This document shows positions 8,401-11,549 of a DNA stretch of 11,549 nucleotides, one piece after another. The DNA lies in the NCBI GenBank assembly GCA_903847655.1, contig CAINEG010000053.1:1-11549 (forward strand), read 5' to 3'. The notes beneath the pieces are model-generated. The model did no database searches. It was given only the letters and a program-made list of their open reading frames with translations, and was not told where the DNA came from. The DNA comes from an uncultured Bacteroidota bacterium (GTDB lineage Bacteria > Bacteroidota > Bacteroidia > Chitinophagales > Chitinophagaceae). Both the position numbers and the translations under genes were made by a program. Every line of letters begins with the position of its first letter. The first letter of the stretch is position 1.

Positions 8401-8598
8401 ATAGCCATCTCCATTACAGATGCCGACTTGACCACCGTAGGCCAACAAATACAAATGGTTTGGGAGAAAATTCAAAACAAAGATTTTTATACTGGTTGTG
8501 GCAAAGAAGATTGTCATTGGTGTAATTTTGTTAAAACCAATGAATTGGCCGTGGCCTTACATGAAATAAAGCATGAATCAGAATCAGAGGAGGAATAA
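5446..8598 (+). CDS. UvrD-like superfamily 1 helicase fused to RecB-type nuclease with probable Fe-S cluster
   Basis: A 1050-aa cytoplasmic DNA repair motor. Helicase motifs in order: Q motif (Q22), Walker A GPGTGKT (38-44, K43), motif Ia LTYTDAGAIAMRKRL (68-82), TFHSFC (97-102), motif II VDEYQDTSG (272-280), motif III VVGDDDQSIFRFQGA (300-314), motif IV ENNYRST (336-342), motif V TAHGSKGLEF (639-648) and motif VI LRRLFYVAITRAK (691-703). All are intact. A C-terminal PD-(D/E)XK nuclease domain (about 775-1030) has GSAVHDAL (H818), AID (D908), VVIDYKTG (D921, K923) and the QAVFY motif (Q950). C791 together with C1018, C1023 and C1026 could hold a 4Fe-4S cluster like those of AddB and Cas4. Such enzymes unwind and resect DNA ends at double-strand breaks (AddA/AdnB-like) or process stalled forks. 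No AddB/RecC-like partner is in the window. Only 20 nt separate it from the lipoprotein gene. Confidence 0.93.
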   Translation: MISKADQLKAFNAIYSALNAAQKKAVDTIDGPVMVIAGPGTGKTQILGARIGKILLETDTAPENILCLTYTDAGAIAMRKRLVDFIGASAYKVTISTFHSFCNDIIQDNLSLFEKPSLDPISELEKIELLKILIDQFDKNNPLKRYRGDVYYEMSNLSRLFSAMKKEGWTTAYLIEQINRYITEIPTRDEFVYKKKYKQFEAGSLKQGLVDAALEKMEKLKAAVVSFDTYQDLMKSHSRYDFDDMINWVIAAFKENKNLLAQYQERYLYILVDEYQDTSGTQNELVQLLVNYWEQPNLFVVGDDDQSIFRFQGANVENMLHYQKQYEQDLVTIVLENNYRSTQPILDASTLLINNNQERLINKVKGLSKNLIAALPENISIKNPPIIAVYNDPQEEMMAIAEQINQLIEQGIAPKEITVLYKENKYGEEIAHFLQQKNIPIYSKRTANLFDQVLIQQIIKILDYLACEWDQPNEGANLLFEILHFKWWHISPITIAVLTTEANQLKYGNDEKSFRQVLIEKTQDAQINLFDQGGIASVAKAMKVMEDLISQIPNVTLLNLLEQILQKTGIIQEVLTGQDKNYELTLVSHFFDFIKEETHRHPNLHLSSLVAMLKLMRREDIRLPLPITTGNDAGVNLLTAHGSKGLEFNYVFLAGTNAHYWEKKRSTANAGYNLPDTVLSSLEHANDKEELRRLFYVAITRAKQNLSISYSQYKSDGKEAEPSQFIIELIEGKEASIQKMEVSDALKTTYTLLRLHAAPRPEIQQLENDFITPKLEKFSMNVTALNNYLKCPLHFYYNSLIRVPSGKSEATTFGSAVHDALNKLFKKMQEAGNVFPDTQTLVQDFNYYMNRHREAFTQQEFKDRKELGETVLIKYYDKYVNEWNKVVTTEYRINNVVVKDIPLKGAIDKIEFNGKQVVVIDYKTGNIENAREKLQAPNDKNPLGGDYWRQAVFYKILLNHHPKNWEVVSAEFDFVEPNKKKQFEKIAISITDADLTTVGQQIQMVWEKIQNKDFYTGCGKEDCHWCNFVKTNELAVALHEIKHESESEEE

Positions 8599-8618
8599 AT
8601 AAAGTAAGTTTGCAGGGT

Positions 8619-10034
8619 ATGAATAAATGGACATTTTTGAAAGTTTTGGCCCTAGGCTTTTTTGCATTTAGTACTGCCTTGCAAATCACAGGTTGTGCAA
8701 ATATTGTGCCCCCTGGTGGTGGACCCAAAGACAGTTTGCCCCCTTATTTAGTGGCTGCTAAACCGCATGATTCTTCTTTAAACATTCAACCTAAAGAAAT
8801 TCTAATTGCCTTCAATGAATTCATTGTCAGTAGCTCGATACAAGAAAACTTAGTCATCTCTCCTTCTTTAAAAATGGTTCCTTTGGTGGATGCAAAATTG
8901 AATATCCTAAAAGTGCGCATCATTGACACCTTATTACCCAATACTACTTATAGTTTAGAATTTGGCAATGCCATTAAAGATGTGAATGAAGGCAATATTG
9001 CTAACAATTTTACTTATGTTTTTAGTACTGGCGATCATTTAGATACAGGCACACTGAAAGGCGCTGTAAGCCTTGCCGAAACTGGCAAAATAGACACTAC
9101 CTTAATCGTTGTATTGCAACCCGCCGAAAAAGATTCTGCCATTTTTAAAGAGAAGCCAGTTTATTACACTAGAATTAATAGTAAAGGAAAATTTGTATTT
9201 CATTTTTTACCACCCAAGACCTACCAAGTATTTGTGTTGCCCAATGATTACACCAAAAAATACGACGACAGCACCAAACTATTTGCCTTTGCCAACGAAC
9301 CTATTGCCATCCAGCCCCATACTGATTCAATTCATTTGTATGTATTTCAGGGGGCTAAAAAATCGGAAAAGAAAAAAACTACCACGGGCAACAAAACTGC
9401 CACTAAAATGGGCGCCATCTTAAAGTATGCAAGAAATTTAGATGGCAGTGAGCAAGATTTATTGAAAACTTTAAACTTGAGTTTTGAAACACCTGTACAT
9501 CTCAATGATAGCTTCCCTATTTTACTTTGTGACACATTAAACAATCAACTAGAGGGCTACCAAATATACATAGACAGTTCACGTCCAGAAACAGTGGTCA
9601 TTGATTATCCTTGGGCGGCTCAAACCAAATTTCATTTGATCATTCCTAAGGCCAGCATCAAGGATTCTTTAAACAATACTTTAATCAAAACAGATACCCT
9701 TGCATTCATTAGTAAATCTGAATCTGCTTATGGTGCCTGCATCATTAGAATTAATGGCTTTAATGAAAAATTAAATCAAGTACTGTTATTGACACAGGAA
9801 GATAAAGTTAAATACAGTTACCCCATCACTAAAAATACCCTCAACATTCAAAAATTACCTCCAGGTGATTATGTTTTAAAATTATTGAATGACAAAAACC
9901 AAAATGGAATATGGGATACGGGTAGTTATTTTGGTAAGGCGAAGAAACAACCCGAAACTGTTCATTTGCTTACCACCCCATTAAGTATCAAAGCGAATTG
10001 GGAGAATGAATTAATATTAATAATTAATAAGTAG
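8619..10034 (+). CDS. Ig-like (SbsA-type) domain lipoprotein
   Basis: A 471-aa predicted lipoprotein. The start chosen is ATG 8619; an in-frame TTG at 8610 would only add three residues. The lipoprotein signal is MNKWTF...LQITGC, with the lipidated cysteine at C26, followed by ANIVPPGGGPKDSLPPYLV, an N-terminus I recognise from many Bacteroidota lipoproteins. Residues about 41-137 look like a bacterial Ig-like SbsA domain, with PPYLVAAKP, IAFNEFI and the closing NFTYVFSTGD. Further beta-rich segments follow, with a lysine/threonine-rich linker near 246-263. Near the C-terminus, DKNQNGIWD (425-433) resembles a calcium-binding EF-hand/dockerin-type loop, preceded by a beta segment LPPGDYVLKLL. 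Function is unknown; a surface or envelope structural role is a guess. It is 20 nt after the helicase gene and 21 nt before recR. Confidence 0.85.
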   Translation: MNKWTFLKVLALGFFAFSTALQITGCANIVPPGGGPKDSLPPYLVAAKPHDSSLNIQPKEILIAFNEFIVSSSIQENLVISPSLKMVPLVDAKLNILKVRIIDTLLPNTTYSLEFGNAIKDVNEGNIANNFTYVFSTGDHLDTGTLKGAVSLAETGKIDTTLIVVLQPAEKDSAIFKEKPVYYTRINSKGKFVFHFLPPKTYQVFVLPNDYTKKYDDSTKLFAFANEPIAIQPHTDSIHLYVFQGAKKSEKKKTTTGNKTATKMGAILKYARNLDGSEQDLLKTLNLSFETPVHLNDSFPILLCDTLNNQLEGYQIYIDSSRPETVVIDYPWAAQTKFHLIIPKASIKDSLNNTLIKTDTLAFISKSESAYGACIIRINGFNEKLNQVLLLTQEDKVKYSYPITKNTLNIQKLPPGDYVLKLLNDKNQNGIWDTGSYFGKAKKQPETVHLLTTPLSIKANWENELILIINK

Positions 10035-10055
10035 TTTTACATATTATTTTAACTT

Positions 10056-10670
10056 ATGCAATTACCCTCTACCTTATTGGAAAATGCAGTGGCAGAATTT
10101 GCCAAGTTACCAGGCATTGGAAAAAAAACAGCCTTAAGATTGGTTTTGCATTTATTAAAACAAGAGGAAGGCGTCACCAATCATTTTAGCGAAGTGCTGA
10201 TTAAAATGAGAAAGGAAATTCAATTTTGTCAAAGATGTTACAATATCAGTGATGGTAGCATTTGTTCCATCTGCGCCAATTCAGGAAGAAAAAAAGACAC
10301 CATCTGTGTGGTTGAAAACATACGTGATGTGATTGCCATAGAAAACACGCAACAGTTTAATGGCACTTATCATGTTTTAGGGGGCATCATCTCTCCCTTG
10401 GATGGTATTGGGCCAGAGCAATTGACCATTGAACCCTTAATTGAAAGAGTAGCCAAAGACAAAGTGAGTGAATTGATCTTTGCCTTGAATCCCAATATAC
10501 AAGGAGATACCACCATTTATTACATTCAAAAAAAGCTCACCCGTTCCAATTGCCTCATTACTACCATTGCTAGAGGTATCGCTTTTGGAGGCGAATTGGA
10601 ATATGCCGATGAAATGACCTTGGGTAAGAGCATCTCCAATCGACAACCCATCCACCAATACATCAAATAG
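10056..10670 (+). CDS. recR: Recombination mediator RecR
   Basis: A 204-aa protein of normal RecR length (about 200 aa). RecR works with RecO (and RecF) to load RecA on SSB-coated single-stranded DNA in gap and break repair. Visible domains are an N-terminal helix-hairpin-helix with LPGIGKKTALRLVLHLL (18-34), a zinc finger C58-x2-C61-x8-C70-x2-C73, a Toprim domain from about 81 (CVVENIRDVIAIE, with E87) including HVLGGIISPLDGIGP (106-120), and the C-terminal ARGIAFGGELEYADEMTLG (172-190), close to the usual ARG-x-x-x-GG-x-LEYADE-x-TL. The start at 10056 gives the standard N-terminus. Its position three genes after a helicase-nuclease gives a repair theme to the cluster, although the lipoprotein between them does not fit that theme. 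Confidence 0.97.
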   Translation: MQLPSTLLENAVAEFAKLPGIGKKTALRLVLHLLKQEEGVTNHFSEVLIKMRKEIQFCQRCYNISDGSICSICANSGRKKDTICVVENIRDVIAIENTQQFNGTYHVLGGIISPLDGIGPEQLTIEPLIERVAKDKVSELIFALNPNIQGDTTIYYIQKKLTRSNCLITTIARGIAFGGELEYADEMTLGKSISNRQPIHQYIK

Positions 10671-10690
10671 GAAAAATAAGAAAAAATACT

Positions 10691-10698
10691 TAATTTTG
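10691..10698 (+). promoter_or_regulatory. -7-type promoter box before the yceI-like gene
   Basis: TAATTTTG exactly matches the Bacteroidota -7 consensus TAnnTTTG and lies 18 nt before the ATG at 10717. No TTTG-like -33 box is found about 20 nt upstream (the sequence there falls at the end of recR), so this is a half-match and may only be a weak internal promoter. Confidence 0.35.
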
Positions 10699-10716
10699 AT
10701 GTTCAAACATTGAATT

Positions 10717-11250
10717 ATGAGAATACAGCTATGCGCATTGTTTTTATTCGTTGGATTTGCCCATCCCCTATTGGCACAAAAAAAATATAGTACCAATAAT
10801 GCTATTGTGCATTTTATTGCTGCCGACGACAATGACATTGACGCAGTGAATAAAGAAGTTGTTAGTCGCTTAGAAACCAATGGTGACATCAGTTTTATCC
10901 TACTAGTAAAAAATTTCAAGTTTGAAATGGAAACCATGCAAGAACATTTTAATAGTGAATACTTAGAAAGCGATAAATTTCCGCGTGCCTTTTTTTCTGG
11001 TAAAATAAGCAATATCAATAGCGTCAATTTTACAAAAGATGGTAAATACCCCATCATCGCAGCTGGTAATTTGCAAGTACATGGCGTAAGCAAACCCATA
11101 CAAACCAATGGTTTTATAGAAATCAAAAATGGACAAGTAAAGGCAAGTACTCAATTTACAGTTACCTTAAAAGACTTTGGCATTGGTGGAATTCTAATCA
11201 AAATGGTGGCAGATAAAATAAACATTGATGTGACTGCTTCCTACCCTTAA
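10717..11250 (+). CDS. Secreted YceI-family protein
   Basis: A 177-aa protein with a clear signal peptide (1-20, LCALFLFVGFAHPLLA, cut before Q21), so periplasmic. The mature part is a YceI-like lipocalin-fold beta barrel, a family known to bind long isoprenoids: an early strand YSTNNAIVHFIA (24-35), FKFEMETMQEHFNSEYL (67-83), KFPRAFFSGKI (87-97), GNLQVHGVSKPI (117-128) and FTVTLKDFGI (147-156). Mature length (157 aa) is slightly short compared with E. coli YceI, but no piece of the barrel is obviously missing. The native ligand and role are unknown; YceI proteins are variously linked to isoprenoid-quinone handling and stress. It lies 46 nt after recR with a possible promoter box of its own, so cotranscription with recR is possible but not certain. 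Confidence 0.9.
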   Translation: MRIQLCALFLFVGFAHPLLAQKKYSTNNAIVHFIAADDNDIDAVNKEVVSRLETNGDISFILLVKNFKFEMETMQEHFNSEYLESDKFPRAFFSGKISNINSVNFTKDGKYPIIAAGNLQVHGVSKPIQTNGFIEIKNGQVKASTQFTVTLKDFGIGGILIKMVADKINIDVTASYP

Positions 11251-11253
11251 GCT

Positions 11254-11272
11254 AAGCCCAAATGGTCTTTTT
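11254..11272 (+). terminator. Possible weak terminator after the yceI-like gene
   Basis: AAGCCC (11254-11259) and GGTCTT (11264-11269) can form a short hairpin with one C-T mismatch and an AAAT loop, followed by a short T run to 11272. An outer pair, TTAAGC 11247-11252 with GCTTAA 11273-11278, could extend it. It sits between the yceI stop and the metH promoter, where a terminator would be expected, but it is thermodynamically weak. Confidence 0.3.
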
Positions 11273-11278
11273 GCTTAA

Positions 11279-11310
11279 TTTGGCTACAATACAATAGTGT
11301 ATTAACTTTG
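11279..11310 (+). promoter_or_regulatory. Strong Bacteroidota-type promoter for metH
   Basis: TTTG at 11279-11282 and TAACTTTG at 11303-11310 match both halves of the Bacteroidota sigma-A consensus (TTTG, TAnnTTTG) exactly, separated by 20 nt. Transcription should start near 11315-11317, immediately before the pseudoknot described in the metH leader, leaving a 5' leader of about 150 nt. This is the best promoter match in the window. Confidence 0.75.
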
Positions 11311-11317
11311 CACCGCA

Positions 11318-11381
11318 TTGCAGGCGGATTTGTTTATTGTTCAACCTGCCTTCCGTAAGGAAAAAAAAGAACTAATAAACG
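11318..11381 (+). promoter_or_regulatory. Candidate SAM-II-like riboswitch pseudoknot in the metH leader
   Basis: P1 pairs GCAGG (11320-11324) with CCTGC (11345-11349). Its 20-nt loop begins CGGATTTG and contains GTTC (11339-11342), which can pair with GAAC (11369-11372) to make an H-type pseudoknot; CTAA follows P2. This matches, from memory, the SAM-II plan: P1, GAUUU in loop 1, a P2 strand just before the P1 3' strand, and CUAA(A) after P2. A small TTCC-GTAA-GGAA hairpin (11351-11362, GNRA-type loop) sits between P1 and the P2 3' strand, where SAM-II is usually unbranched or variable. The location, just after the start of transcription of a methionine synthesis gene, suits SAM feedback. 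The class assignment is tentative; another methionine- or SAM-sensing RNA, or no riboswitch at all, remains possible. Confidence 0.4.
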
Positions 11382-11440
11382 ATACTATTGACACCCCCCA
11401 CTTTTTTAATAGTATTATTAGTTGCTCTATTTTTCTTTTG
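11370..11440 (+). terminator. Long hairpin with T-rich tail in the metH leader (attenuator candidate)
   Basis: Two perfect 8-bp blocks stack: AACTAATA (11370-11377) with TATTAGTT (11416-11423), and ATACTATT (11382-11389) with AATAGTAT (11408-11415). A 4-nt bulge AACG (11378-11381) lies on the left arm. The 18-nt loop (11390-11407) carries six C followed by six T. A T-rich run (11429-11439) follows, as in an intrinsic terminator, although the stem is AT-rich and the T run starts 5 nt after the stem. The outer left arm overlaps the 3' strand of pseudoknot P2 (11369-11372), so the two structures compete. Whether it terminates, antiterminates or only stabilises the leader is not settled by the sequence. 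Confidence 0.55.
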
Positions 11441-11463
11441 GATACATGCATAAAAATTTATTT

Positions 11464-11549
11464 ATGTCAATTCAAGAGACGCTCAAAAAAAGAATATTGG
11501 TCATTGATGGTGCCATGGGTACCATGATTCAGCGCCATAAATTAACGGA
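11464..11549 (+). CDS. metH: Methionine synthase, homocysteine methyltransferase domain (5' end only)
   Basis: Only the first 28 codons are in the window. The translation MSIQETLKKRILVIDGAMGT followed by MIQRHKLT matches the start of the cobalamin-dependent methionine synthase homocysteine-binding barrel, whose first strand carries (V/I)xDGAMGTMIQ. The enzyme moves a methyl group from methyltetrahydrofolate through methylcobalamin to homocysteine. In many Bacteroidota, as I recall, metH is split so that this first domain is a separate gene of about 330 aa; the window cannot distinguish a full-length from a split gene. An in-frame ATG at 11446 would add six residues (MHKNLF); ATG 11464 is preferred because it gives the usual short N-terminus and has an A/T-rich upstream region. 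The gene is headed by a strong promoter and a structured leader. Confidence 0.88.
   Translation, partial: MSIQETLKKRILVIDGAMGTMIQRHKLT

Noticed and set aside
10437..11126. A 229-codon open frame on the minus strand opposite recR and the yceI-like gene
   Set aside because: It runs antisense to two firmly identified genes, crosses their junction and has no recognisable domain. It is most likely a shadow of their codon pattern.
11318..11527. A 69-codon plus-strand frame from a TTG, overlapping the metH leader and start
   Set aside because: It uses a rare start, runs through the structured leader and continues out of frame into the clear metH coding start. It does not look like a regulatory leader peptide because it has no run of methionine codons.
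1..11549. Mobile elements, CRISPR arrays, tRNA or rRNA genes, defence systems
   Set aside because: No repeated spacers, terminal inverted repeats, transposase or integrase motifs, tRNA-like cloverleafs or rRNA segments were seen. The helicase-nuclease has core repair motifs and no defence-type partners.

Overview
The window looks like a chromosomal stretch from a low-GC Bacteroidota bacterium, probably a Chitinophagaceae-type relative. The evidence is: upstream elements resembling the Bacteroidota sigma-A promoter (TTTG, about 20 nt, TAnnTTTG); AT-rich start regions with almost no Shine-Dalgarno sequences; a lipoprotein carrying the CAxxxPPGGGPKDxxPP N-terminus I associate with this phylum; and a MarR regulator and a GHL10 glycosidase of Bacteroidota character. 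The assignment is inference, because no rRNA or other marker is present. Base and codon use appear even throughout. I see no insertion sequence, phage gene, tRNA, rRNA or CRISPR array. This is core genome rather than a mobile island.

Layout. (1) Positions 2-61 hold the last codons of an upstream gene. (2) Positions 65-2841, plus strand: a tightly packed cluster of gcvH (lipoyl carrier of glycine cleavage), a small VanZ-like membrane protein, a MarR-type regulator and a secreted GHL10-family glycosidase, with gaps of only 10-16 nt and one promoter-like element before gcvH. (3) Positions 2838-5379, minus strand: a short SRPBCC-domain protein followed by a Kup-type potassium transporter. The kup stop codon overlaps the glycosidase stop codon, so the two units converge with no spacer. 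(4) Positions 5446-11250, plus strand: a large UvrD-like helicase fused to a RecB-type nuclease with a likely iron-sulfur cysteine set, an Ig-like lipoprotein, recR and a secreted YceI-family protein. The first three genes are about 20 nt apart. The helicase-nuclease and RecR both belong to recombinational repair. (5) Positions 11279-11549: a well-matched promoter, a long structured leader, and the first 28 codons of metH or a homocysteine methyltransferase (methionine synthesis).

The most interesting non-coding structure is the metH leader. Just after the predicted transcription start there is an H-type pseudoknot resembling the SAM-II riboswitch (5-bp P1, GATTT in loop 1, a 4-bp P2 followed by CTAA). 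Its P2 3' strand lies in the left arm of a 16-bp hairpin that has a T-rich tail. This fits methionine/SAM feedback control, but the class and the direction of control are inference. Most protein-coding genes here belong to familiar families. The other points worth a second look are the cysteine spacing of the helicase-nuclease, the CxC motif in the MarR protein and the overlapping convergent stop codons.
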